From: Pseudomonas fluorescens
Lineage (GTDB): Bacteria; Pseudomonadota; Gammaproteobacteria; Pseudomonadales; Pseudomonadaceae
Direction of reading: 5' to 3'
NCBI RefSeq assembly: GCF_001307275.1
Contig: NZ_CP012831.1
Location: forward strand, 1,674,001 to 1,738,000
DNA length: 64,000 bases
Shown: in pieces, positions 1 through 8,320 of the stretch
How the letters are laid out: each line of letters starts with the position of its first letter
How positions within the stretch are numbered: the stretch's first letter is position 1
Notes under the pieces: model-generated
The model's database searches: none
What the model saw: the letters and a program-made list of their open reading frames with translations, nothing else
Told to the model about the DNA's origin: nothing
Translations under genes and position numbers: made by a program

Positions 1-471
1 CCGGTCTATACCCGAATCGGCGGCCATGCCTACGGCGAGGTGTACCCGGGGCCTATCGGAAAAATCATCACGCCGCACATGGTCGGCCTGGCCAAGGTGC
101 CGGACCACCCGAGCGCCTCTTCGCTGTGCGGCGCCTGCGGTGAAGTGTGTCCGGTGAAGATTCCGATCCCCGCGCTGCTGCGGCGGCTGCGGGAAGAAAA
201 CGTCAAGGCGCCGGACAGCCCGAACCAGGTGATGCGCGGCCAGGGCAGCAAATACTCGCCCAAGGAGCGTTTCATCTGGAATGCCTGGGCCTGGCTCAAC
301 AGCTCGCCGCGGCTGTACCGACTGTTCGGGTTCCTCGCCACGCGCCTGCGCGCCCTGACACCGAAAAACCTCGGCCCATGGACCCAGAACCACAGCGCCC
401 CCCAACCCGCCGCCCGCTCATTGCATGACCTGGCTCGCGAACACCTGAATCAGCAGGGAGGCCGCCGATGA
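1..471 (+). CDS. lutB: LutB-type iron-sulfur protein of L-lactate oxidation, C-terminal part (5' end outside window)
   Basis: The frame is open from the first base, so the start lies outside the window; 156 C-terminal residues are visible. They contain a cysteine motif, SLCGACGEVCPVKIPI, typical of the second Fe-S site of LutB/LldF proteins, followed by the usual arginine-rich LLRRLREE helix. In the family, LutB works with LutA and LutC to oxidise L-lactate to pyruvate in the cytoplasm or at the inner membrane face. The stop codon overlaps the lutC start (ATGA), which indicates translational coupling in one operon; lutA is expected just upstream but cannot be seen. The last 40 or so residues (after about base 345) are proline- and alanine-rich and poorly conserved in such proteins. 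Confidence 0.9.
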   Translation, partial: PVYTRIGGHAYGEVYPGPIGKIITPHMVGLAKVPDHPSASSLCGACGEVCPVKIPIPALLRRLREENVKAPDSPNQVMRGQGSKYSPKERFIWNAWAWLNSSPRLYRLFGFLATRLRALTPKNLGPWTQNHSAPQPAARSLHDLAREHLNQQGGRR

Positions 472-1139
472 GCGCCAAGAACAATATCCTCGCCAAGCTG
501 CGTAAAAGCCTGACGGGCACCACGCCGGTTGCCGACAATTTCGATGTCGAACTGGTGACGCAAACCTATCGCTATGCGCCCGAGGAACGTATCCCGCAAT
601 TGCGCAAGCTGATGGAGGCGGTACACACGGAAATCCATCTGACTTCCGAGGAAGGCTGGCCGGCCCTGCTCGCGCAATTACTGCGCGACCGTCAATTGCC
701 GAGCCTGCTCATCGCCCCGACCACCGCACACGGGAAAAAAATCGCACAGTTCTGGGTGAACAATCCGGACCTGCCAACTCTCAAGGCTTACGACCGACCG
801 ATAGAAGAATGGAAAGCCGAGTTGTTCAACGACACCCCGGCCAGCCTCACGGGAACCCTCGGCGCTATTGCCGCCACCGGCAGCCTGATTCTGTGGCCAA
901 CGCGGGAAGAGCCACGGCTGATGAGCCTGGTGCCACCGGTGCATTTCGCCCTGCTCAAGGCCAGCGAGATCCGCGACAACTTTTATGAAGTGCAACAGGA
1001 ATTCGAGTGGGCCCAAGGCATGCCCACCAATGCCCTGCTGGTGTCCGGCCCGTCGAAAACCGCCGACATCGAACAAGTCCTGGCCTATGGCGCCCATGGT
1101 CCGAAGGATCTGGTGGTCTTGATTCTGGAGGACCAATGA
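468..1139 (+). CDS. lutC: LutC/LldG-family lactate utilization protein
   Basis: This 223-residue protein has the length and layout of LutC (LUD domain). The central segment TGTLGAIAATGSLILWPTREEPRLMSLVPPVH is read here only in part: the signature is the glycine/alanine-rich strand followed by the PR-x3-L-x-PP-x-H motif near residues 130-160. It is the third component of the LutABC L-lactate oxidation system; its own biochemical role is not well defined. Its ATG overlaps the lutB stop, and its stop overlaps the next ATG (positions 1136-1139), so all three genes are coupled. The C-terminal GPSKTADIEQVLAYGAHGP is the usual family ending. Confidence 0.9.
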   Translation: MSAKNNILAKLRKSLTGTTPVADNFDVELVTQTYRYAPEERIPQLRKLMEAVHTEIHLTSEEGWPALLAQLLRDRQLPSLLIAPTTAHGKKIAQFWVNNPDLPTLKAYDRPIEEWKAELFNDTPASLTGTLGAIAATGSLILWPTREEPRLMSLVPPVHFALLKASEIRDNFYEVQQEFEWAQGMPTNALLVSGPSKTADIEQVLAYGAHGPKDLVVLILEDQ

Positions 1140-4003
1140 CCCTTCCGGCCCCTTTCCTGCGCGACGTCCAACAGCTGATCCCACAGAAGCGACGTTTCGA
1201 CGATCCCTTGTCGACCTTGGCCTTCGGCACCGACGCCAGTTTCTATCGGCTGATTCCGAAACTGGTGGTACGCGTCGAGTCCGAAGATGAAGTGATTGCC
1301 CTGCTGAAACTGGCCCAACGGGACCAGGTCCCTGTCACGTTCCGCGCCGCCGGCACCAGCCTGTCCGGCCAAGCCATCAGCGACTCGGTACTGATTGTGC
1401 TGGGGGATAACTGGAACGGTCGCGAGATTCGCGAACAAGGCACGCAGATTCGTTTGCAGCCCGGCGTGATCGGCGCCCAGGCCAACGCCTGGCTGGCTCC
1501 GTTCGGGCGCAAGATCGGCCCTGATCCGGCGTCGATCAACGCCTGCAAGATCGGCGGCATCGTCGCCAATAACGCCAGCGGCATGTGCTGCGGCACCGCG
1601 CAGAACACCTATCACACCCTGGCCGGCATCCGCCTGGTACTGGCCGATGGCACACGCCTGGACACCGAAGACGACAACAGCGTGGCGGCTTTTCGTACAA
1701 GCCATGGCGAACTGTTGGAACGCCTAGCCACCCTCGGTCGCGAAACCCGCGCCAACACCGAATTGGCCGCTCGAATTCGCCACAAATACCGTCTGAAAAA
1801 TACCACCGGCCTGTCACTCAATGCCCTGGTGGATTTCGACGAGCCTGTGGATATCTTGAGCCACCTGTTGGTGGGCTCCGAAGGCACCCTCGGCTTCATC
1901 AGTGCGGTGACCTACAACACCGTCATCGACCATCCGAACAAGGCTTCGGCGCTGATCGTATTCCCGGATGTGGAAACCTGCTGCAACGCCGTCACCGTGC
2001 TGAAAAGCCAGCCGGTATCGGCCGTGGAACTGCTGGACCGCCGCAGCCTGCGCTCGGTGCAGGACAAACCGGGCATGCCGGACTTCGTACAGCATCTGTC
2101 GATAAATGCCTGCGCCCTGCTGATCGAATCCCGCGCGGCTTCATCGTCGTTACTACAGGAACAGCTGGCCCGGATCATGACCTCCCTGGCCGGCTTCCCG
2201 GTGGAAAAACAGGTCGACTTTACCGAAGACCCACGGGAAAACGCCCGGCTCTGGGCGATCCGCAAAGACACCTTTCCAGCCGTGGGGGCGGTACGCAAAA
2301 CCGGGACCACGGTGATCATCGAAGACGTGACCTTTCCGGTGGAGCAACTGGCCCTCGGCGTGAACCGCCTGATCGAGTTGTTCGACAAACATCACTACGA
2401 CGAAGCGATCCTTTTCGGACACGCGCTGGAAGGCAATCTGCACTTCGTCTTCACCCAGGGCTTCAACAGCGCCGAAGAAGTCGCACGCTACCAGGCGTTC
2501 ATGGATGACGTGGCGCACTTGGTGGCCGTGGAATTCGGCGGCTCGCTGAAAGCCGAACACGGCACCGGGCGCAACATGGCGCCGTTCGTCGAGCTGGAAT
2601 GGGGCAGTGATGCCTACCAGTTGATGTGGCAGCTCAAACGACTGCTCGACCCCAATGGCATCCTCAACCCGGACGTGGTGCTCAGCGAAGATCCGCAGAT
2701 CCACCTCAAGCACCTCAAACCGCTGCCGGCCGCCGATGAGATCGTGGACAAGTGCATCGAATGCGGCTTCTGCGAGCCGGTGTGCCCGTCCAAAGACCTG
2801 ACCTTGAGCCCGCGCCAGCGCATCGTCATCTGGCGGGACATCCAGGCGAAAAAACGCGCCGGCACGGACACCACCGAACTGGAACGTGCCTACCAATACC
2901 AGGGCATCGACACCTGCGCCGCCACGGGCCTGTGTGCGCAACGTTGCCCGGTAGGCATCAATACCGGCGAGCTGGTGAAAAAACTGCGCAGCCGCGACGC
3001 GACGAAGACGAAAACCGCCAACTGGATTGAAGGAAATTTCGCCACCACGCTGCAAGGCGCACGCTTTGCCCTGCACGTCGCCAACGGTGCGCGCATGCTG
3101 CTGGGCGCCCCCCGCCTGGCGAAACTGTCGGCTTCGTTGACGCGACTGTCCAAAGGCCAGGTCCCACAGTGGACCAACGCCATGCCGCAGCCGGAAAAGG
3201 CCATCCGTTTCAGCCCCACCGTGTCGGACGAACGCCCGCGCGTGGTGTACCTGGCGGCTTGCGTGTCGCGGGTCATGGGCCCGACGGCGGCGGACAAGGA
3301 GCAGATGTCGCTGTACGACAAAACCCGCAGCCTGCTGGAAAAGGCCGGCTACCAGGTGGTCTTTCCAGACAATGTGGACAGCCTCTGCTGCGGCCAACCC
3401 TTTGCTTCCAAAGGCTACACAGAACAGGCCGAGCACAAGCGCCAGGAACTGATCGGTGCCTTGCTGCATGCCAGTCGCGGCGGGCTCGACCCCATCTACT
3501 GCGACACCAGCCCCTGCACGCTACGGTTGGTCCAGGACCTTGGTGACGTGCGCCTGGACCTGTACGACCCGGTGCGCTTCATCCGTACCCATTTGATGGA
3601 GCGTCTCGACTTCATCCCCCAGGAGGCGCCCATCGCCGTGCACGTCACCTGCAGCACGCAGCACCTCGGCGAAAGCCAGGCGCTGATCGACCTGGCGCGC
3701 AAATGCAGTAAAAACGTGGTCATCCCCGAAGGCATACATTGCTGCGGTTTCGCCGGCGACAAGGGCTTCACCACACCCGAGCTGAACGCCCACTCGCTGC
3801 GAACCCTCAAGGACGCGGTTCAATACTGCACCGAGGGCATTTCCACCAGCCGTACGTGTGAGATCGGTCTGACGCGTCATAGCGAAATCGACTACCACGG
3901 ATTGGTGTATCTGGTGGACCGGGTGACACGCTCCAAAACCGCCACCATGGAAGGAGGGTCTCCGGTATCAGTTAAAAAATCGAATTCCTGCGATTCGTTG
4001 TAG
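1136..4003 (+). CDS. FAD-linked and Fe-S (cytochrome-type) D-lactate dehydrogenase-like protein
   Basis: The predicted protein has 955 residues. The chosen start is the ATG at 1136 because it overlaps the lutC stop and the protein then begins at the normal family N-terminus; the open frame runs further upstream but only through lutC. Order of domains: FAD-binding (VAO/GlcD type, TFRAAGTSLSGQ and NNASGMCCG near residues 60-145), FAD-oxidase C-terminal domain, two 4Fe-4S motifs (CxxCGFCxPVCP at residues 540-551 and CxxxGLCxxRCPV at 594-605), then two CCG domains with CC pairs at 751-752 and 869-870. This build is that of the Dld-II class that oxidises D-lactate to pyruvate and passes electrons to the membrane chain. 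Its place after lutBC makes one operon for both lactate isomers. The last 20 or so residues (TMEGGSPVSVKKSNSCDSL) look like a non-conserved tail. Confidence 0.9.
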   Translation: MTLPAPFLRDVQQLIPQKRRFDDPLSTLAFGTDASFYRLIPKLVVRVESEDEVIALLKLAQRDQVPVTFRAAGTSLSGQAISDSVLIVLGDNWNGREIREQGTQIRLQPGVIGAQANAWLAPFGRKIGPDPASINACKIGGIVANNASGMCCGTAQNTYHTLAGIRLVLADGTRLDTEDDNSVAAFRTSHGELLERLATLGRETRANTELAARIRHKYRLKNTTGLSLNALVDFDEPVDILSHLLVGSEGTLGFISAVTYNTVIDHPNKASALIVFPDVETCCNAVTVLKSQPVSAVELLDRRSLRSVQDKPGMPDFVQHLSINACALLIESRAASSSLLQEQLARIMTSLAGFPVEKQVDFTEDPRENARLWAIRKDTFPAVGAVRKTGTTVIIEDVTFPVEQLALGVNRLIELFDKHHYDEAILFGHALEGNLHFVFTQGFNSAEEVARYQAFMDDVAHLVAVEFGGSLKAEHGTGRNMAPFVELEWGSDAYQLMWQLKRLLDPNGILNPDVVLSEDPQIHLKHLKPLPAADEIVDKCIECGFCEPVCPSKDLTLSPRQRIVIWRDIQAKKRAGTDTTELERAYQYQGIDTCAATGLCAQRCPVGINTGELVKKLRSRDATKTKTANWIEGNFATTLQGARFALHVANGARMLLGAPRLAKLSASLTRLSKGQVPQWTNAMPQPEKAIRFSPTVSDERPRVVYLAACVSRVMGPTAADKEQMSLYDKTRSLLEKAGYQVVFPDNVDSLCCGQPFASKGYTEQAEHKRQELIGALLHASRGGLDPIYCDTSPCTLRLVQDLGDVRLDLYDPVRFIRTHLMERLDFIPQEAPIAVHVTCSTQHLGESQALIDLARKCSKNVVIPEGIHCCGFAGDKGFTTPELNAHSLRTLKDAVQYCTEGISTSRTCEIGLTRHSEIDYHGLVYLVDRVTRSKTATMEGGSPVSVKKSNSCDSL

Positions 4004-4099
4004 TCACTTGAATAGGCCCGGTTCCGCTGGGCCATCTACCGACTCGGCCCGGCCGCGACTGTCCAGCGGCACCGAGACCATACGTTTAAGGAGATACAC

Positions 4100-4387
4100 A
4101 TGAAGCGCACCGCACTTGCTGGCTTGTTCATTTCCGCTGCGATGTTGGCCTCTCCGGTGTTTGCAGGGAGCCAGGATGACCTTTGCAAAATCAATCTGCA
4201 AAAGATCAGCGACGCCAAAGTCAGCACCGAGCAAATGAGCGAAGGTCTGAAGACCGACATCGACGCCACCGTTGGACAAGCCAAGGCTGAGCATGCCAAA
4301 GGCACCAAAGAAGGCACCGAAAATTGCATCTCGTTGACCAATCAGGCCATCCAGAAGCTACAGAACAACACCAAAGGCGGCCAGTGA
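4100..4387 (+). CDS. small secreted protein, function unknown
   Basis: The gene encodes 95 residues with a clear Sec signal peptide (MKRTALAGLFISAAMLASPVFA, cleavage after about residue 22). The mature part is 73 residues, hydrophilic, with two cysteines (DDLCKIN and TENCISL) that could form one disulfide in the periplasm. A very strong Shine-Dalgarno (AAGGAGATACAC) decides the start. It is monocistronic, between the lactate operon and ssrA, and is followed by a UUCG-loop hairpin. I recognise no named family, although small periplasmic proteins of this layout are common in Pseudomonas. Confidence 0.8.
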   Translation: MKRTALAGLFISAAMLASPVFAGSQDDLCKINLQKISDAKVSTEQMSEGLKTDIDATVGQAKAEHAKGTKEGTENCISLTNQAIQKLQNNTKGGQ

Positions 4388-4397
4388 CACCGCAGTT

Positions 4398-4417
4398 GGC
4401 CAACCTTCGGGTTGGCC
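4398..4417 (+). terminator. UUCG-capped hairpin after the small secreted protein gene
   Basis: Perfect 8-bp stem (GGCCAACC and GGTTGGCC) closed by a TTCG tetraloop. No T-run follows, so termination may be weak. The right arm overlaps the proposed -35 element of ssrA. Confidence 0.5.
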
Positions 4418-4440
4418 TCAGACGCGGATTGGCGTACACT
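4412..4440 (+). promoter_or_regulatory. candidate sigma-70 promoter of ssrA
   Basis: TTGGCC (4412-4417) and TACACT (4435-4440) are separated by 17 bases. Transcription from here would start near 4447 and give a precursor with a short leader before the mature tmRNA 5' end at about 4484, as expected for an RNase P-processed tmRNA. Confidence 0.4.
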
Positions 4441-4483
4441 GCACATGCCTGCCGCTCCAACAGCTTCATGGAGCGACAGGTTC

Positions 4484-4880
4484 GGGGCCGTTTAGGATTC
4501 GACGCCGGTTGCGAAACTTTAGGTGCATGCCGAGTTGGTAACAGAACTCGTAAATCCACTGTTGCAACTTCTATAGTTGCCAATGACGAAAACTACGGCC
4601 AGGAATTCGCTATCGCTGCGTAAGCAGCCTTAGATCCTGAGCTTCTGGTACCTTCGGGTCCAGCAATCATTAGGGGATGTCCGTAAACCCAAAGTGATTG
4701 TCATATAGAACGGAATCGCCGTGCAGTACGTTGTGGACGAAGCGGCTAAAACTTACACAACTCGCCCAAAGCACCCTGCCCGTCGGGTCGCTGAGGGTTA
4801 ACTTAATAGACACGGCTACGCATGTAGTACCGACAGCAGAGTACTGGCGGACGGGGGTTCAAATCCCCCCGGCTCCACCA
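4484..4880 (+). ncRNA. ssrA: transfer-messenger RNA (tmRNA)
   Basis: The ends pair as in a tRNA acceptor stem: GGGGCCG at 4484-4490 with CGGCTCC just before the encoded 3' ACCA (ends at 4880). The 3' part has a T-arm (GGGGGTTCAAATCCCCC). The mRNA-like part begins after TATAGTT at about 4572 with resume codon GCC at 4579 and reads ANDENYGQEFAIAA, ending in TAA at 4621-4623. The RNA rescues stalled ribosomes with SmpB and tags the nascent peptide for proteolysis. The tag begins ANDENY as in enteric bacteria but is 14 codons long and ends in -AIAA rather than -ALAA. Confidence 0.97.
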
Positions 4881-4891
4881 CTTCAACATCT

Positions 4892-4917
4892 AAAGACGTC
4901 CACGGACGTCTTTTTTT
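4892..4917 (+). terminator. rho-independent terminator of ssrA
   Basis: Stem AAAGACGTC (4892-4900) pairs with GACGTCTTT (4905-4913) around a 4-base loop and runs into seven T residues (4911-4917). Confidence 0.85.
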
Positions 4918-5042
4918 GTGCCTGAAACCCAGTAAATACGGGGCTTTCAGCGCCATCGAGCTCCATAGCACTTCACGCAGATCCATTTTGACATGTATTC
5001 CAAGACGTACTTCCAGGCACTGAGATGAGTGACTGCAAAACT

Positions 5043-6365
5043 CTACTCTGCCAACCGCATCCGCAACCGGCTTCGATGAGATAAGCCTGCTTGCAAGGCA
5101 AATGCAACTATCACGGTAGATGGCGCGGAAAAGCTGCTCAGGCCGCCGCCGGAAAACATCAACGCAAGACCCAATGCGGTGGCGCCAAACCAGGCCGTCA
5201 AGCCCACCGGGTTAAACGCGGCCACCCGCTCGAGCGCTGCCACGTCACTGCGTCCGTAGACAATCTGCGCCAACGCCACACCCACCCAGGCCACCACGAA
5301 AATCCCCTGATAGGCCAATGCCTTGAGGATGTAGGCAAACACGTCCGCGAGCATCAAACCGTAGACGATCACCCCCACCGCCACTGCCCACATCAGGTAT
5401 GAACCGCGAAGGCCAAATCGACCGAAGAACGCCTGCATGTTCAGGGTCGCCAAGTAATAGTTGGCGGTGTTGATCCGGGTTTGCGTGGCCCAGACAAACA
5501 GCAATCCCCACAGGCCCATCAACTGCAAAATCGCCATCACCACCGAGACTTCGTTCAGCGCGCCTTCGTGGGGGATGCTGCTGACCAGATAAATGCCCGC
5601 CGCGCCGTTGAGCAGAAACGTCACCGCGTAGAACGGCATGCCGAAGTTCCAGCGACCGTGGTACTCGGCGTCTTCAGGTTTGCCGAAGCGCGCATAGTCG
5701 AAGGTGAACAGCATCAACACCCAGACGCCCATGTAGGCGACAAAACAATCCCACCAGCCGAATGCACTAGGCGTTGCCGGGCCGAACTCCAGCCATTGCG
5801 GCTGGTAGCCATAACGGCTGATCGATAGGCCCACCGCCACCAGCAAACCACCGAGGTACACCGGCAGCAATACGCCGTTGAGCTTGTCCAGCCAGTGCTG
5901 CACGCTGCCCAGGATCATTGGCACGCTGTAGAGCACTACTGCCAATGCCGCCAGCGGATAGACCAGTTCCGGGTACAGGTGATTGAGCGCGACGGCGATC
6001 ACCGAACCTTCGAACACCGCGTAATAGATCGCGGTCGAGAAGAAAATCAACGTCGCCAGGCTCGCTCCGGTGCTGCCGAACAACAGCCGTGAAAACAACG
6101 CCACCGACAAACCGCTGCGAACCGCAAAGCGGCTTAGCACGCTGTTGACCAGTCCATAACTGATCACCGACAGGACCATGCCGATCAGCGCATTGCGCGC
6201 ACCGAACGACAACGCCAATGAAGCACCCACCACGATGTAAAACATTGCACTGCATACCGCCCACCAGGCCATGGTCAGGGACAGTCGACCCATGCGCGCT
6301 TCGGTGGGAACAGGATGATGCGCCGGGTCTTGCCCGGTTTGACTCGATTGCGATAAAGCAGCCAT
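5043..6365 (-). CDS. NCS1/cytosine-permease-like membrane transporter linked to the 5-oxoproline operon
   Basis: The gene encodes 440 residues with about 12 hydrophobic membrane segments, resembling the nucleobase:cation symporter-1 (codB/cytosine permease-like) group. The chosen start, MAALSQSSQTG at 6365, has GGAG nine bases upstream; a longer frame to 6386 has no such site. Residues 35-60 (WWAVCSAMFYIVVGASLAL) form the typical first membrane segment. It lies last in the minus-strand pxp operon, 111 bases after pxpC, which makes a role in uptake of 5-oxoproline or a related cyclic amide the simplest inference. Substrate assignment rests on context only. Confidence 0.75.
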   Translation of the reverse strand: MAALSQSSQTGQDPAHHPVPTEARMGRLSLTMAWWAVCSAMFYIVVGASLALSFGARNALIGMVLSVISYGLVNSVLSRFAVRSGLSVALFSRLLFGSTGASLATLIFFSTAIYYAVFEGSVIAVALNHLYPELVYPLAALAVVLYSVPMILGSVQHWLDKLNGVLLPVYLGGLLVAVGLSISRYGYQPQWLEFGPATPSAFGWWDCFVAYMGVWVLMLFTFDYARFGKPEDAEYHGRWNFGMPFYAVTFLLNGAAGIYLVSSIPHEGALNEVSVVMAILQLMGLWGLLFVWATQTRINTANYYLATLNMQAFFGRFGLRGSYLMWAVAVGVIVYGLMLADVFAYILKALAYQGIFVVAWVGVALAQIVYGRSDVAALERVAAFNPVGLTAWFGATALGLALMFSGGGLSSFSAPSTVIVAFALQAGLSHRSRLRMRLAE

Positions 6366-6476
6366 ATGCGTGAACTCCAAAACCAATCAAAGGTTGAAGC
6401 GCGGGCAGCCGTCACCGCACCGAAGTGCGGCGTTGGCGTACCGTTTGGCATGGCCCGCGCTAGACGGCGGGCAGAA

Positions 6477-7451
6477 TCAGGAAGGGAACAGCTTGCTCAG
6501 GCAGCTGAGCTTTTTCTTATAGGAACGTCGCGCTTGCAGCGCCTCTTCGAGGGTTACCGCGACAAAGCGGGCCTTCTGGTTGGGTTGCATCTGGCCGATC
6601 AAATCGAGGTCGGCGCTGATCACCGTGCCAATCATCGCGTAGCCGCCACCGGACACCGCATCACGGTGCAGCACGATGGGTTCGAGCCCGGCGGGCACCT
6701 GGATCGAGCCAATCGGGTAGCAACTGTCGACGATGTTCGACGGATCGGAACCGGCGCCAAACGGCTGCTCCCGGGGCTGAAAGCTCAGCGCGCTGCCGCC
6801 CTTGAAGCGATAGCCGATGCGGTCGGCCTCCGAGCCGACCGTCCACGGCTCGGCGAAAAAGCTCTTCGCCGCCGCTTCGGTCAAGCGGTGGTAGTACAAA
6901 CCGGGCACCACCCGCAGGGTGATTTCGCCACCCAATGATTGCCGTAACGCCATGGGCAAACTGGCCCCGGCGCGGCTTTTGCCACTGGCGATGCCTATCG
7001 GCAATTCGTCGCCTGCAATCAGGCGTCGCCCCTGAAAGCCACCGAGCGCGCCGAGCGCATAGGTGGAGCGACTGCCGAGCACCACCGGCACATCAATGCC
7101 GCCGGCTACCGCCACATAAGCGCGGGCACCCGCCTTGGGAAAGTCAAAGCGCAGCACTTGTCCGGCCTTCACGGTGAACGCGGTGTCGTGGTGCATTTCC
7201 ACGCCATCGACCCGTGGCGTCATGTGCGCGCCGCTGACCGCCACCAATGCATCCTCCTGAAACTCCAACTCAGGCCCGAGCAGCGTGCATTCCAGCGCCG
7301 CCAGACCTGCCGGGTTGCCGACCAATTGATTGGCCGCGCTCAAGGCGTATTGATCAAGCGCGCCGGACGGCGGAATGCCCAAGTGGTAATACCCTTCGCG
7401 GCCCAGGTCTTGTACCGAAGTGGCGAGGCCGGGTTTGAGGACCTTGATCAT
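6477..7451 (-). CDS. pxpC: 5-oxoprolinase subunit C (KipA-type, carboxyltransferase-like family)
   Basis: This 324-residue protein has the family start MIKVLKPGLATSVQDLGR and the conserved GIPPSGALD and ALECTLLGPEL stretches of the PxpC/KipA/allophanate hydrolase subunit 2 family. In Escherichia coli and Bacillus subtilis PxpA, PxpB and PxpC together hydrolyse 5-oxoproline to glutamate using ATP. The start overlaps the end of pxpB by 4 bases (7448-7451), so the pair is coupled. The GSEADRIGYRF and REQPFGAGSDPSN motifs in the second half are further family signatures. Confidence 0.92.
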   Translation of the reverse strand: MIKVLKPGLATSVQDLGREGYYHLGIPPSGALDQYALSAANQLVGNPAGLAALECTLLGPELEFQEDALVAVSGAHMTPRVDGVEMHHDTAFTVKAGQVLRFDFPKAGARAYVAVAGGIDVPVVLGSRSTYALGALGGFQGRRLIAGDELPIGIASGKSRAGASLPMALRQSLGGEITLRVVPGLYYHRLTEAAAKSFFAEPWTVGSEADRIGYRFKGGSALSFQPREQPFGAGSDPSNIVDSCYPIGSIQVPAGLEPIVLHRDAVSGGGYAMIGTVISADLDLIGQMQPNQKARFVAVTLEEALQARRSYKKKLSCLSKLFPS

Positions 7452-8320
7452 GCCAACACCTCCTGCAACGACTTGGGATAGCCAACGGGATCGGCGAGGA
7501 ACGCGTCCAGCGAAAACTCCACCGGCCGAATCCGCAGATCAAAGCAACCGGCTTCCACGTCAGCCACCGCGTGGTCGTAGGCTTCACGGTCCATCGGTTT
7601 GAACTGCACGATGTCGCCTGGACGGAAAAACACCATGTGTTCTTTCAGGTACGCGAGGTTCTGTTGCGGGTCGTAGATCGGCGCGGGGGTGACGCCAAAC
7701 ATCTGATAACCGCCGGCGCCACGCACCGAGTAAATGCAACCAAAGCAACCGCCGTGACCAAGGGTCAATTTCGGTGTGTCGGTACGCGGGCGCAGGTACT
7801 TGGGCACCTGCAACTGGCGCTCGTGCTCGACCATCTGGAACATGAACGGCAGCCCGGCAACGAAGCCAACCATCGAGACAAACCACGGCGCGCCACTGTG
7901 GGCCGCGATGAATGCATCGACGTCGGCCAGACCGTTGATTCGTGCGGCGTATTCCAGGTCCGTGGCGCTCGGGTCTTGATGGCGATCGCGAAAACGCATC
8001 AGGGTTTCGTGGGTCCAGGGATCGTTGTAGAGCACCGGAATCTCGATAATCCGCGTCTGCAACGTGCGTTCGGCAACGGCCCCGGCCTCGGCGATTTTTA
8101 CCGCTTCGAGCAAGGTATGAGGGGCGATGCGATCCGGGTCGAAACGAATCTGGAATGACGCGTTGGCCAGGCAGATATCGAGCACGCCATCCAGCGCCAG
8201 CTGTTCCACGGCGCGGGTGACGGCCAAGCCTTTGAAGAACGCGTCCAGGGACATGCTGTCGCTGACTTCGGCAAACAAGTGCTCATCGGCGCCAAAGCTG
8301 TAGCGGATGGGAGTACTCAT
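7448..8320 (-). CDS. pxpB: 5-oxoprolinase subunit B (KipI-type)
   Basis: The protein has 290 residues. The C-terminal half carries the LYNDPWTHETLMRF, FVAGLPFMF, PRTDTPKLTLGHG and YSVRGAGGYQMFG signatures of PxpB/allophanate hydrolase subunit 1. At 290 residues it is longer than the shortest KipI proteins but still one domain. It overlaps the biotin carboxylase gene upstream and pxpC downstream by 4 bases each, so the three products are made together. Confidence 0.92.
   Translation of the reverse strand: MSTPIRYSFGADEHLFAEVSDSMSLDAFFKGLAVTRAVEQLALDGVLDICLANASFQIRFDPDRIAPHTLLEAVKIAEAGAVAERTLQTRIIEIPVLYNDPWTHETLMRFRDRHQDPSATDLEYAARINGLADVDAFIAAHSGAPWFVSMVGFVAGLPFMFQMVEHERQLQVPKYLRPRTDTPKLTLGHGGCFGCIYSVRGAGGYQMFGVTPAPIYDPQQNLAYLKEHMVFFRPGDIVQFKPMDREAYDHAVADVEAGCFDLRIRPVEFSLDAFLADPVGYPKSLQEVLA

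Noticed and set aside
4324..4623. open frame running into tmRNA
   Set aside because: The tmRNA structure and tag are conserved; the frame ends at the tag stop by chance, since the tag is read in this frame only from 4579.
4861..5042. tmRNA 3' end as an integration site for an island
   Set aside because: No integrase gene and no second copy of the tmRNA end are found within the window.
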